From contig NZ_BMTR01000007.1 in assembly GCF_014649775.1 (NCBI RefSeq), forward strand, positions 248,001 to 312,000: a stretch of 64,000 nucleotides of DNA. The letters run 5' to 3'. A program made the translations under genes and the position numbers. The notes beneath the pieces are model-generated. The model was not told the DNA's origin and did no database searches. It saw only the letters and a list, made by a program, of their open reading frames with translations. The stretch is from Streptomyces longisporoflavus (GTDB lineage: Bacteria; Actinomycetota; Actinomycetes; Streptomycetales; Streptomycetaceae). Shown in pieces: positions 33,475 to 42,195 of this stretch. Position 1 is the first letter of the stretch, and the number at the start of each line of letters is the position of its first letter.

Positions 33475-33562
33475 GCATCGCCTCTCGCGGCGCTCCCCGC
33501 TCGCCGGGTGCCCCGCAGCGCCGGGAAGGTTGGTCGGCTGTCCGAGCGCTCGGTGTCAGCTG

Positions 33563-33725
33563 TCCCGCGCTGACGCGCGGATGTCTCCCACCCACCCACC
33601 CGTTACTCCGCAGCCACAACGTGACCGGGCAGACTGGCCCGTTCCGCTACCCGCCCCCACCCTGCCGCTCAGGACTCGGGGCAAACGGGTGGGTGGGCGG
33701 GGAGCATCCGGCGCGCAGCGCCGGG
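33563..33725. repeat. 163-base inverted-repeat element, arms about 42 bases
   Basis: Left arm 33563-33604 ends in CCCACCCACCCACCCGTT; right arm 33684-33725 begins AACGGGTGGGTGGGCGGGG and continues through CATCCGGCGCGCAGCGCC, matching the left-arm CGCGCTGACGCGCGGATG in reverse. The intervening 79 bases have no ORF. It resembles a non-autonomous (MITE- or REP-like) intergenic element; no transposase nearby. Confidence 0.75.
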
Positions 33726-33793
33726 CCACGCCACGCCAAGCCCCACCGAGACCCCCAACACGCCCCCGGCGAGACCCCGTCCCCCTCCGCCGA

Positions 33794-33799
33794 TAGCCT
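33794..33799 (+). promoter_or_regulatory. -10 box for leaderless hydrolase mRNA
   Basis: TAGCCT seven bases before ATG 33807, with only AAAGG directly abutting the start and no proper ribosome-binding site. Confidence 0.5.
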
Positions 33800-33806
33800 C
33801 AAAGGC

Positions 33807-34721
<915 letters not shown>

Positions 34722-34762
34722 GCCCAAGCCCGAGCGCGAGCGCGAGCCGACACCGAAGCCCG

Positions 34763-35668
34763 CTAATACTGCGTCCGCAGATGCTCCCAGAAGCCGTCCC
34801 GCAGCGCCCGCCGCAGGTCGGACTGGCCCCGCAACGAGTACGCGAGCAGCTTCTCGGCCTCCACCAGGAGTTCCTGGTCCACCGACCCCGGCAGATACGG
34901 ATGGCCCGGCAGCAGATCCACCAGCGCCTCGCGCCCCCGCGCGCCCAGCCACTTCGCGGCGACCTGCGCGCCCACGAACCGCACGTCCTCGCGCGCGGGC
35001 CGCGGGGTGCCTGCGGTCTCGTACGACATCGCGGCGGTGCGCCGGGACACGTACGGCTTGAAGAAGTCGAGGTCGAACGTGCGCTGGCTGTCGACCTCCC
35101 ACAGCAGCGGCTCCGCCTGGTTGCGGCCGTCGGAGGCCTCGATGCCCCACAGATGGACCCGCGCGCCGTACCCCTGCGCGGCCTCCACCGCCGAGACCAG
35201 GTCCTCGTCGCCGCCGACCAGCGCCGCGTCGCTGATCGCGCGGTGCCGGGCGAGTGATTCCAGATCCGTCCGGATGAGGGAATCCACGCCCTTCTGCTGG
35301 TTGTTCGCGTTGAGGTTGCCGAGGCGCACCTTGACGTCGGGCAGCTCGGCGATGGACTGCTGCTCCACCGTGTGGATGCGGCGCCGCGCGCCGTCGTACC
35401 AGTAGACGCGCAGCAGCCGGCTGTCCGCGAAGAGCGTGCGCGCCTTGTCGATGAACGCCTCGATCAGCCCCTCCGCGTCCAGGTCGAAGGCCCGCCGGTC
35501 CTCCGTGCCCACCGCGAGCCGCCCCGCCGCCGCGTACACGTACCCGGCGTCGACGAAGATCGCGTGCGTGGACGGAGTCCTCGCCACCTCGGCGAGCACC
35601 CGCTCGAGGAGTCCGTTGGCGCGCTCCAGCTGGGCGCTGATCTCGATCTCGTCGTTCATCGGCTCCAT
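34763..35668 (-). CDS. NYN-domain (PIN-like) ribonuclease family protein
   Basis: 301-residue protein with an N-terminal helix (ERANGLLERVLAEVARTPS) and a NYN/LabA-like domain: IFVDAGYVYAAAGR with the first acidic residue, YWYDGARRRIH, KGVDSLIRTDLESLAR and ALVGGDEDLVSAVEAAQGYG with the second and third Asp. These are the metal-binding residues of PIN-like RNases. Target RNA unknown. ATG 35668 (MEPMNDE) or ATG 35659 (MNDEIEIS) may be the start; both keep the whole domain. It is divergent from a small ORF across an AT-rich promoter region. Confidence 0.85.
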   Translation of the reverse strand: MEPMNDEIEISAQLERANGLLERVLAEVARTPSTHAIFVDAGYVYAAAGRLAVGTEDRRAFDLDAEGLIEAFIDKARTLFADSRLLRVYWYDGARRRIHTVEQQSIAELPDVKVRLGNLNANNQQKGVDSLIRTDLESLARHRAISDAALVGGDEDLVSAVEAAQGYGARVHLWGIEASDGRNQAEPLLWEVDSQRTFDLDFFKPYVSRRTAAMSYETAGTPRPAREDVRFVGAQVAAKWLGARGREALVDLLPGHPYLPGSVDQELLVEAEKLLAYSLRGQSDLRRALRDGFWEHLRTQY

Positions 35669-35867
35669 TGTCCCGTCGGTCACACAGCGAACACAACCGA
35701 TCTCGCTACTCACGAGTAATTAGTCTGTCGAAAAATTTATTTAGCGTAGGGAATGTTTGCTGGGGGCAACTCGTTGTACCCGTATGGAACGCCGGACACA
35801 GTTGTCCCGGCGGCCACACACCAGTAGTTCTCCTTCAGGAGGATGACCAGACGAAGGGAGAAGCCTT
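35669..35867. promoter_or_regulatory. AT-rich divergent promoter region
   Basis: The segment 35705-35755 is strikingly AT-rich for this genome, containing GTCGAAAAATTTATTTAGCG, and just before it a small palindrome ACTCACGAGT. It separates the NYN gene from the 50-residue protein, and likely drives the latter strongly or under a repressor. Confidence 0.5.
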
Positions 35868-36020
35868 ATGCGCTTCGAAATCATGCGACTCGACGACGTC
35901 GACGGCGCTGCCGTGGACCGGACCGTCGTAGACGCCGCCTCCGTCAATCGGATCGTGCAGCAGGCCGCAGCGATCGGCCAGCGCATCTATATCCGCCCGG
36001 CCGAATCCCCGGCCTCGTAA
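35868..36020 (+). CDS. 50-residue conserved small protein
   Basis: MRFEIMRLDDVDGAAVDRTV... ending QRIYIRPAESPAS, 50 residues, with AAGGGAGAAGCCTT before ATG 35868, an excellent ribosome-binding site. Amphipathic helical middle (SVNRIVQQAAAIGQRI) and a short N-terminal strand; no cysteine, no membrane helix. Function unknown. It has its own AT-rich promoter and is followed by tandem 20-base repeats and a strong terminator, so it forms a single-gene unit. I believe similar short ORFs exist in other streptomycetes. Confidence 0.75.
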   Translation: MRFEIMRLDDVDGAAVDRTVVDAASVNRIVQQAAAIGQRIYIRPAESPAS

Positions 36021-36027
36021 CGCAGAT

Positions 36028-36067
36028 GTTGCATATATAGGTAGCAAGTTGCACATATAGGTTGCAC
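36028..36067 (+). repeat. two tandem 20-base repeats between small gene and terminator
   Basis: GTTGCATATATAGGTAGCAA followed directly by GTTGCACATATAGGTTGCAC. The first is itself an imperfect palindrome TTGC...GCAA. Unusually AT-rich; possible protein-binding site or 3-prime RNA element. Confidence 0.8.
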
Positions 36068-36077
36068 GCACAGGTTG

Positions 36078-36112
36078 AAGGGCCCCCGTACCAAAGGTGT
36101 ACGGGGGCCCTT
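36078..36112. terminator. bidirectional hairpin terminator
   Basis: AAGGGCCCCCGTAC pairs with GTACGGGGGCCCTT around a seven-base loop, between the convergent small gene and marC. Confidence 0.93.
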
Positions 36113-36157
36113 GGCATGCCGGGGTCCGGTCGCAAGCCGCCCCGGCCGAGGCCCTGG

Positions 36158-36763
36158 CTAGCCGCCGTTGATCACCTGCGTCACGCCGTTGATGATCTGC
36201 TGCACCGCGATCGCGGAGAGCATCATGCCCGCGAGCCGTGTCACCAGGACCACGCCGCCGTCCTTGATGACCCTGATGATCAGCAGGGAGTAGCGCATCA
36301 CGAGCCACAGCACGACGTGCATCGCCACGATCGCCGACCACACGGAGATCTGCGTGCCGAGGCTGTCGGCGTCCTGGACCGCCAGGATGACGGAGACGAT
36401 CGCGCCGGGCCCCGCGAGCAGCGGCATGCCGAGCGGCACCAGGGCGACATTGACGTCCTTGGTCTGCGTCGGCTCGTCCGATTTGCCGGTGAGCAGGTCG
36501 AGCGCGATGAGCAGGAGCAGCAGTCCGCCCGCGATCATCAGGGCGGGTACGGAGACATGCAGGTAGTCGAGGATCTGGTGGCCCAGGATCCCGAAGACCG
36601 CGATCACGCCGAAGGCGACGCACACGGCCTGGAAGGCCATCTTCTTCTGCACCTTGGCGGGGCGGCCGGAGGTGAGTCCGAGGAAGATCGGGGTGATCCC
36701 AGGGGGATCCATGATGACAAAAAGGGTGAGAAAGAGGGATCCGAAGACGGCGACGTCGAACAC
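36158..36763 (-). CDS. MarC-family integral membrane protein
   Basis: 201-residue MarC/UPF0056 (NAAT) protein with six hydrophobic helices. Family marks: FLTLFVIMDPPGITPIFLGLT at the N-terminus, GGLLLLLIALDLLTG and LVPLGMPLLAGPGAI. Proposed function in the family is transport, but the substrate is not established. GTG 36763 has AAGG about 10 bases upstream. The PHP gene ends 90 bases upstream on the same strand, so cotranscription is likely. Confidence 0.92.
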   Translation of the reverse strand: MFDVAVFGSLFLTLFVIMDPPGITPIFLGLTSGRPAKVQKKMAFQAVCVAFGVIAVFGILGHQILDYLHVSVPALMIAGGLLLLLIALDLLTGKSDEPTQTKDVNVALVPLGMPLLAGPGAIVSVILAVQDADSLGTQISVWSAIVAMHVVLWLVMRYSLLIIRVIKDGGVVLVTRLAGMMLSAIAVQQIINGVTQVINGG

Positions 36764-36853
36764 AGTGATGGCCTTGCGGTGAAGTGAGTCGTACGAAAGA
36801 GCCGCGCGTGGGCGGCGGAGAAGGTGAAGGCGGGGCCGCGTTGCGCGGCGGGG

Positions 36854-37729
36854 TCACGCGCCGGCGCGTCCGCCCGCGCCCGGTACCGGGAACGCCCCGG
36901 TCGCGCGCCGCGTGATCTCCCCGTAGATCTCGGGGTCGGTGGTGAACTCACCGAGCACGCAGGTCTTGCGGCTGCCGTGGTAGTCGCTCGACCCCGTGGC
37001 AAGCAGGCCGAGGTCCTCGGCGAGGCCGTGCAGCCGGGTGCGGGTGGCCGGGTCGTGGTCCATGTGGTCGGCCTCGATGCCGTCGAGACCGGCGGCGGCC
37101 AGCGCCGCTATCGCGGACTCCGGCACCACCTGGCCGCGCTTGACGGCGGCCGGGTGCGCGAAGACGGTGACGCCGCCCGCCGCCTTGACCAGGCGGATCG
37201 CGTCGAAAGGGTCCAGTTCGTGCTTCTCGGCGTACGCCCGGCCGCCGTCGCCGAGCCAGTCGGGCGTGAAGGCGTCCGAGACGGTGGGCACGACGCCGAG
37301 CTCCACCAGGGCCTCGGCGATGTGCGGGCGACCGACCGAGCCGTCGCCCGCGATACGCGCGACCTGCTCCCAGGTGACCGGGACGCCGAGCTCGCGGAGC
37401 TTGCCGATCATCGCCTTGGCGCGGGGTACCCGGTCGTCGCGCACGAGTTCGCGCTCACGGGCGAGTTCCGGCTCGTCGGGGTCGAAGAGATACGCCAGCA
37501 TGTGCAGGCCCACGCCGTCGAGGCGGCAGGAGAGCTCGGCGCCGGTGACGAGGGTGAGACCCCGGTCGAGTCCCGCGAGAGCGGCGACGGCTTCCGCGTA
37601 CCCGCGAGTGGTGTCGTGGTCCGTGAGCGCGACGACGTCGAGTCCGGCGGCGGCGGCGTTGCGCACGAGCTGCGCCGGGGTGTCCGTCCCGTCGGAAGCG
37701 GTGGAGTGGGTGTGCAGATCGATGCGCAC
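36854..37729 (-). CDS. PHP-domain phosphoesterase (YciV/TrpH type)
   Basis: 291-residue PHP protein. Metal ligands are visible in MRIDLHTHSTASDGTDTP, VVALTDHDTTRG, TGAELSC, VFAHP, ADHMDHD and TGSSDYHG, the complete PHP set. Homologues hydrolyse 3-prime,5-prime-nucleoside bisphosphates or act as 5-to-3 exonuclease on short RNA (RNase AM). Starts with GTG 37729 directly at the HTH metal motif. Upstream of marC on the same strand. Confidence 0.92.
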   Translation of the reverse strand: MRIDLHTHSTASDGTDTPAQLVRNAAAAGLDVVALTDHDTTRGYAEAVAALAGLDRGLTLVTGAELSCRLDGVGLHMLAYLFDPDEPELARERELVRDDRVPRAKAMIGKLRELGVPVTWEQVARIAGDGSVGRPHIAEALVELGVVPTVSDAFTPDWLGDGGRAYAEKHELDPFDAIRLVKAAGGVTVFAHPAAVKRGQVVPESAIAALAAAGLDGIEADHMDHDPATRTRLHGLAEDLGLLATGSSDYHGSRKTCVLGEFTTDPEIYGEITRRATGAFPVPGAGGRAGA

Positions 37730-37906
37730 GACGCGGACTCCAGGCTCTGACGGGCGGGCGGGGGACGGGAGAAGACGAGAGACGAGACGCGACGAGGGGG
37801 CGACGACGGGACGCTCAAGGATAACGGGAGTCGAACACTCCGCCGCCCGCCACAGGGGAGATCCCCCTCACGGCGCCCCCGCTCCCGCCTCGGGGCGCCA
37901 CATGCC

Positions 37907-38548
37907 TCACGGCGACAGAATCCGCGGCGAGAGCGCCCCGCACGGCAGCAGATCCGTCTCGGCCCCGGCGTCCCGCAGATCGGTGAGCACCAGTTCGTCG
38001 TACATCAGGAGTCCCGACTGCTCCGGCCACGCGACCGCCCACAGCCACAGGCCGCGCGCCTCGCCCGCGAAGACCGCGCGGTCGTCCGGCGTTCCCGCCA
38101 CATGCCACATCGGGGTCGGCCTGCCCGCCGCGAGCAGCTTGGCCTGCGGCGGCTGCTCGACGTTCAGATAGGGGCCGGGGTCCGGGCCGTCGATGCCCGC
38201 ATAGCGCGCGCCGAGCCCGACGCCGAGCTCCTCCGCGACGAGCACCAGCTCACCGATGCCGCCGAGCGGCGCGGGCCCCGAGCAGGCCACGGCGGTCGCA
38301 CGGCCGCCGCTGCGGTCGTCGCCCGCGCAGGCCACGCCCGTGAACAGCCAGCCGACCGGCAGCGGCCAGGGCATCCACACCGGCACCTGCGCGCGGTGGA
38401 CCACCACTTGGAGTGCCTCGACGCTCGGCGGGATCACAGGCTGCAGCGGATGCACCGTCCCGTGCACGTCGCACTGCCAGGAGTCGGCAAAGAGACCGGG
38501 AGCCCTGACCCGGCCACCACACTTCGGGCAACTGGGTTCGCCCCTCAT
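37907..38548 (-). CDS. zinc-ribbon protein of unknown function
   Basis: 213-residue protein starting MRGEPSCPKCGGRVRAPGLF and continuing WQCDVHGTVHPLQP, so a CPKC...C-x2-H metal knuckle at the N-terminus. The remainder has WMPWPLPVGWLFTGVACAGDD and ends LLPCGALSPRILSP; no known enzyme motif. Likely the common Streptomyces hypothetical with a phosphotransacetylase-like annotation in some genomes, but I do not recognise a function. TTG 38557 with GGAGG four bases upstream is an alternative start. Located between the PHP gene and the MFS promoter. Confidence 0.8.
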   Translation of the reverse strand: MRGEPSCPKCGGRVRAPGLFADSWQCDVHGTVHPLQPVIPPSVEALQVVVHRAQVPVWMPWPLPVGWLFTGVACAGDDRSGGRATAVACSGPAPLGGIGELVLVAEELGVGLGARYAGIDGPDPGPYLNVEQPPQAKLLAAGRPTPMWHVAGTPDDRAVFAGEARGLWLWAVAWPEQSGLLMYDELVLTDLRDAGAETDLLPCGALSPRILSP

Positions 38549-38635
38549 AACGACCAACGGTCCTCCCCGGTCGTCCCCCCGTCAAGGACGATCACCCGTC
38601 CGGTGGCCCTGTCACCAGGGGAAACTAGATGTAAC

Positions 38636-38664
38636 TTGCACCTTTTAGGTTGGCTAACTAATAT
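38636..38664 (+). promoter_or_regulatory. vegetative-type promoter with embedded palindrome, upstream of MFS gene
   Basis: -35 TTGCAC (38636-38641), 17-base spacer, -10 TAATAT (38659-38664). The spacer contains TTAGGTTGGCTAACTAA, a near-palindrome placed where a repressor would block RNA polymerase. Confidence 0.7.
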
Positions 38665-38708
38665 GTGTATACGTCAATGATCTCGACGTGAGCCGCTAAG
38701 GAGCAGGC

Positions 38709-39962
38709 ATGAACAGCAGCACAGGAGGGCCCGCCGAAGGGGACCCACTGGACAAGGGAGCGACGAGCCTGCTGCGGCAGCCGAAGGCCGTCTGGGCCAC
38801 CGCCGGCGCGTCCGTCGTCGCCTTCATGGGCATCGGGCTCGTCGACCCGATCCTCCCCTCCATCGCCAAGGGCCTCGACGCCTCGGCCAGCCAGGTGTCC
38901 CTGCTCTTCACCTCGTACTTCCTGATCACCGCCGTGGCGATGCTGGTGACCGGGTTCGTCTCCAGCCGGATCGGCGGCAAGAAGACCCTGCTCCTCGGGC
39001 TCGCGCTCGTCGTGGTCTTCGCGGGGCTCGCCGGCACCTCGGGGTCGGTCGGCGAACTCGTCGGGTTCCGCGCGGGATGGGGCCTCGGCAACGCGCTCTT
39101 CGTGTCGACGGCCCTCGCGGTCATCGTCGGCGCGGCGGCCGGCGGCAGCGCCGCGGCGATCCTGCTGTACGAGTCGGCGCTCGGCCTCGGCATGGCGTGC
39201 GGGCCGCTGCTCGGCGCGGTCCTCGGCAACGCGAGCTGGCGCTACCCGTTCTTCGGTACGGCGGTCCTGATGGCGGTCGGCTTCCTGTGCATCACGGCGT
39301 TCCTGAAGGAACAGCCGAAGCCCGCGCAAAAGACCTCGCTGCTCGCCCCGATCAAGGCCCTCGGGCACGGCGGGCTCGCGTCGGCCGCAGCCTCCGCGTT
39401 CTTCTACAACTACACGTTCTTCACGGTCCTGGCCTTCACGCCGTTCGTGCTGGACATGACCCCGTACAAGTCGGGTGCGATCTTCTTCGCCTGGGGTCTG
39501 CTGCTCGCCGTCTTCTCGGTGCTTGTGGCGCCGAAGCTACAGGCCAGGCTGGGCTCCCTGAAGGTGCTCGGCGGTTCGCTCGTGCTGCTCGCGGCGGACG
39601 TCCTCGTGCTCGGGTACGGCAACCACGCGACGGCCATCGTCTGCACGATCCTGTCCGGCGCCTTCATCGGCGTGAACAACACCGTCTACACCGAGCTGGC
39701 GCTCGGCGTGTCGGACGCGCCGCGCCCGGTGGCGAGCGCCGGTTACAACTTCGTCCGGTGGTTCGCCGCCGCCGCCGCGCCGTTCTTCGCGCCGAAGATC
39801 GAGGAGTGGAGCAACATCCACATCCCGTTCGTGGTCGCGGCCGTCACCGCGGTCATCGGCGCGGTCGTGGTCTGGGCCCGCAAGGACGCCCTCACCCACG
39901 AAGCCGAGGAGCTCGAACCGAAGCACGCGACGGAGGACGGCGTCACCGTCTTCGCCAACTGA
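38709..39962 (+). CDS. MFS transporter (DHA1-like drug exporter)
   Basis: 417-residue, 12-helix major facilitator. The first helix has VVAFMGIGLVDPILPSIA, loop 2-3 has SSRIGGKKTLLLGL, and helix 5 has ESALGLGMACGPLLGAVLG with the antiporter motif C pattern (G-x8-GPxxGG-like). Polar C-terminal tail. Expected to export a drug or small metabolite by proton antiport. ATG 38709 follows AAGGAGCAGGC. It stands alone with its own promoter overlapped by a palindrome, so repressor control is likely; no regulator gene is adjacent. Confidence 0.92.
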   Translation: MNSSTGGPAEGDPLDKGATSLLRQPKAVWATAGASVVAFMGIGLVDPILPSIAKGLDASASQVSLLFTSYFLITAVAMLVTGFVSSRIGGKKTLLLGLALVVVFAGLAGTSGSVGELVGFRAGWGLGNALFVSTALAVIVGAAAGGSAAAILLYESALGLGMACGPLLGAVLGNASWRYPFFGTAVLMAVGFLCITAFLKEQPKPAQKTSLLAPIKALGHGGLASAAASAFFYNYTFFTVLAFTPFVLDMTPYKSGAIFFAWGLLLAVFSVLVAPKLQARLGSLKVLGGSLVLLAADVLVLGYGNHATAIVCTILSGAFIGVNNTVYTELALGVSDAPRPVASAGYNFVRWFAAAAAPFFAPKIEEWSNIHIPFVVAAVTAVIGAVVVWARKDALTHEAEELEPKHATEDGVTVFAN

Positions 39963-39980
39963 TTCTTCCCGTAAGGGACT

Positions 39981-40565
39981 TCAGTCCAGGGAAACGGACT
40001 TGCGCAGCGGATCGCGCAGGTCCGTTCCGCTGTTCAGCCAGCGCTCCTGGAGGGCCTGCGCGCCGTGCACCCGCTTCCACGCGCCCTCGTTCGGCGTCAT
40101 GGGCAGCAGCGGCAGGAACCGTACGGGCTCCATGGGTTCGTCGAGCTCCAGGTCCTCCACCAGACCGCCCGGCTCCGCGACGAGGACCGAGGTGAACTGG
40201 GCGCCGGGCCACAGCGGTTCACCCACGTCGAGCGAGGCGCCGGGGGTCACGATCAGGCCCTCGACCTGCGGCGAAGCCGCCAGTACGGCGAGCGGGCGCA
40301 GCACCTTGTCCGTGTCGGCGACGCCGCCGCGGACGGAGAGGATCAGCTCGGCTCGCGGGCCCTTGACCGGGTCGGCCAAAACCGCGGTCGGGTCGGCCAT
40401 CGCCTTGGCCGACATCCCGAGGGTGGCGTATCTGACCACGTCCCCGTCCGTGAAGCGCAGCACCTCGACGCGGTCGGTGCCGAGGAAGGTCACCGCGGCG
40501 CGGGCGTCCGGTTCACCGAGGCCGCTACGGAGGCGGGCCTCGACCAGAGCAAGAACATCAGCCAT
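39981..40565 (-). CDS. suppressor-of-fused (SUFU)-domain protein
   Basis: 194-residue soluble protein, starting MADVLALVEARLRSGLGEPD. Segments VLRFTDGDVVRYATLGMSA, RAELILSVRGG, LWPGAQFTSVLVAEPGG and VRFLPLLPMTPNEGAWKR are typical of bacterial SUFU-like proteins; LPLLPMTPNE is the conserved core. Function in bacteria unknown. ATG 40565 is probably leaderless, with TATGCT six bases upstream; longer readings lack similarity. Convergent with the MFS gene, 18 bases apart. Confidence 0.85.
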   Translation of the reverse strand: MADVLALVEARLRSGLGEPDARAAVTFLGTDRVEVLRFTDGDVVRYATLGMSAKAMADPTAVLADPVKGPRAELILSVRGGVADTDKVLRPLAVLAASPQVEGLIVTPGASLDVGEPLWPGAQFTSVLVAEPGGLVEDLELDEPMEPVRFLPLLPMTPNEGAWKRVHGAQALQERWLNSGTDLRDPLRKSVSLD

Positions 40566-40571
40566 CCCGCG

Positions 40572-40577
40572 AGCATA
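40572..40577 (-). promoter_or_regulatory. -10 box for leaderless SUFU mRNA
   Basis: TATGCT on the minus strand, six bases before ATG 40565; TTTGCC is about 16 bases further upstream. Confidence 0.5.
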
Positions 40578-40752
40578 GAACTCGTCAGTGGCGGGCAAAG
40601 ACGGGGCTTGACACTTCAGTCGGCTGATAGTGTTGGCAGCTGGTTCCGGGCAGCACGCAGAGCGCGCTCTCAAGCCCGGGCAGATGACTTCGCGCGCGCT
40701 ACGCGCTTGGGACTTCCCCTACGGGGGACCGGCCGGAGGAGGTGGGGCTGCC

Positions 40753-40797
40753 ATGGATCGAAGTCGACCGTGCAGTACCACCCGTTCTTCCGTCTGA
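40753..40797 (+). CDS. 14-residue mini-ORF in the corA leader
   Basis: MDRSRPCSTTRSSV then TGA, preceded by GGAGGAGGTGGGGCTGCC. The ribosome-binding site is stronger than that of most genes here. It could be a regulatory leader for corA, 243 bases downstream; purely by position. Confidence 0.35.
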   Translation: MDRSRPCSTTRSSV

Positions 40798-41039
40798 CAC
40801 CTCACGCAGCCCTGTAGCTGCCACTGTGCGTCGGTACTCCCCGTGCTTGCGTGCGACGGAAGAGCACTTCGTTTCCACCTGATCTCTCTGAGTTCTCTGA
40901 ATCTGAGTCAGTAGCGAAGCTGCCACCGCGATGGTGCGGTGCTCCCCGCTTTGTGGACGTGCCAAACATCCTCAGCAGGACGTCCCCATTCCGGGTAGTT
41001 CCAACCGTCGCCGGCGGCCTCCGTCAAAGGAGCCTGCCC

Positions 41040-42161
41040 ATGTCGATGATCCGTGACCTTCGCGCCGCCGTACGTCCCTCGCTCCGCAAGGACGGCAGCG
41101 CCTACAGCTCGTACGACACCACCCGTGACCCCACCGCCGCCTCCGCCGTCGTCGACTGCGCGGTCTACCGCGACGGGCGGCGCGCGGCCTGCGACGACAC
41201 GCTGACGCCGCACGAGGCGATGCTCCAGGTGCGCCGCGAGGGCGGCTTCGCCTGGATCGGCCTGCACGAGCCGACCGAGGCCGAGTTCTCCGGTATCGCC
41301 GCCGAGTTCGGGCTGCACCCCCTGGCCGTGGAGGACGCGGTGCACGCGCACCAGCGGCCCAAGCTGGAGCGCTACGACGACACGCTCTTCACCGTCTTCA
41401 AGACCATCCACTACGTCGAGCACGCCGAACTCACCGCCACCAGCGAGATCGTCGAGACCGGCGAGGTGATGTGCTTCACCGGGCGGGACTTCTTCATCAC
41501 GGTGCGGCACGGCGGCCACGGCTCGCTGCGCGGCCTGCGGCGCCGGCTCCAGGAGGAGCCCGAGCTCCTCGCCAAGGGGCCGTCCGCCGTCCTGCACACC
41601 ATCGCCGACCACGTCGTCGACGGTTATCTCGCGGTGGCCGACGCCATGCAGGACGACATCGACGAGGTCGAGACCGAGGTGTTCTCCGCCCCGAGCAAGG
41701 GCAAGGGCTCCGCGCGCGGTGTCGACGCCGGGCGGATCTACCAGCTCAAGCGGGAGGTCCTGGAGTTCAAGCGGGCCGTCTCGCCGCTGCTTCGGCCCAT
41801 GCTGCTGCTGAGCGAGCGGCCGATGCGCCTGGTCGACCCGGACATCCAGAAGTACTTCCGTGACGTCGCCGACCACCTGGCCCGCGTCCAGGAGCAGGTC
41901 GTCGGCTTCGACGAACTGCTCAACTCGATCCTCCAGGCCAACCTCGCGCAGGCCGCGGTCGCGCAGAACGAGGACATGCGCAAGATCACCTCCTGGGCGG
42001 CGATCATCGCCGTGCCGACGGCGGTCTGCGGGGTCTACGGCATGAACTTCGACCACATGCCGGAACTGCACTGGCGATTCGGCTACCCGATGGTGCTCGG
42101 TCTCATCGCCGGAGCCTGCTACACCATCCACCGCACCCTGAAGCGCAACGGCTGGCTCTAG
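41040..42161 (+). CDS. corA: CorA magnesium/cobalt channel
   Basis: 373-residue CorA. The cytoplasmic funnel includes GFAWIGLHEPTEAEFSGIAA and the long stalk helix (QDDIDEVETEVF, QLKREVLEFKRAVSPLLRPM). Near the C-terminus TM1 ends in the selectivity motif YGMNFDHMPE and TM2 (MVLGLIAGACYTIHRTLKR) closes with the usual basic tail. It mediates Mg2+ uptake. Start ATG 41040 is set by AAAGGAGCCTGCCC upstream; the longer reading from 40851 lacks a ribosome-binding site and family similarity. Nearby are an MgtE-like protein and a DUF1003 protein, also magnesium-linked by association. Confidence 0.95.
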   Translation: MSMIRDLRAAVRPSLRKDGSAYSSYDTTRDPTAASAVVDCAVYRDGRRAACDDTLTPHEAMLQVRREGGFAWIGLHEPTEAEFSGIAAEFGLHPLAVEDAVHAHQRPKLERYDDTLFTVFKTIHYVEHAELTATSEIVETGEVMCFTGRDFFITVRHGGHGSLRGLRRRLQEEPELLAKGPSAVLHTIADHVVDGYLAVADAMQDDIDEVETEVFSAPSKGKGSARGVDAGRIYQLKREVLEFKRAVSPLLRPMLLLSERPMRLVDPDIQKYFRDVADHLARVQEQVVGFDELLNSILQANLAQAAVAQNEDMRKITSWAAIIAVPTAVCGVYGMNFDHMPELHWRFGYPMVLGLIAGACYTIHRTLKRNGWL

Positions 42162-42183
42162 GCGTACGGTGCGGGCGGCTCGA

Positions 42184-42189
42184 TAGGCT
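42184..42189 (+). promoter_or_regulatory. -10 box for leaderless mRNA of the gene at 42196
   Basis: TAGGCT six bases before ATG 42196; no Shine-Dalgarno sequence. Confidence 0.5.
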
Positions 42190-42195
42190 GCGCGC

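Larger units (their letters stand above)
33475..33806 (+). other. intergenic region with a long inverted repeat and the next promoter
   Basis: No coding signal in the roughly 330 bases. Contents: inverted repeat 33563-33725 (listed separately) and the -10 of the next gene (33794-33799). Confidence 0.6.
40566..41039. promoter_or_regulatory. 474-base region: SUFU promoter (minus) and long corA leader (plus)
   Basis: Contains the leaderless -10 of the SUFU gene (AGCATA on plus, 40572-40577), a TTGACA near 40608 without a properly spaced -10, and a 14-codon reading frame at 40753-40797 with strong ribosome-binding site. The last 240 bases before corA hold no ORF, and may form RNA structure; I could not fit a known magnesium riboswitch by eye. 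Confidence 0.45.

Noticed and set aside
38645..38661. DmdR/DtxR iron box at TTAGGTTGGCTAACTAA
   Set aside because: Similar to TTAGGTTAGGCTAACCTAA but two bases shorter, which changes half-site spacing. Kept only as a generic palindrome.
40800..41039. M-box magnesium riboswitch
   Set aside because: I could not identify the conserved M-box helices; left as an unexplained leader.
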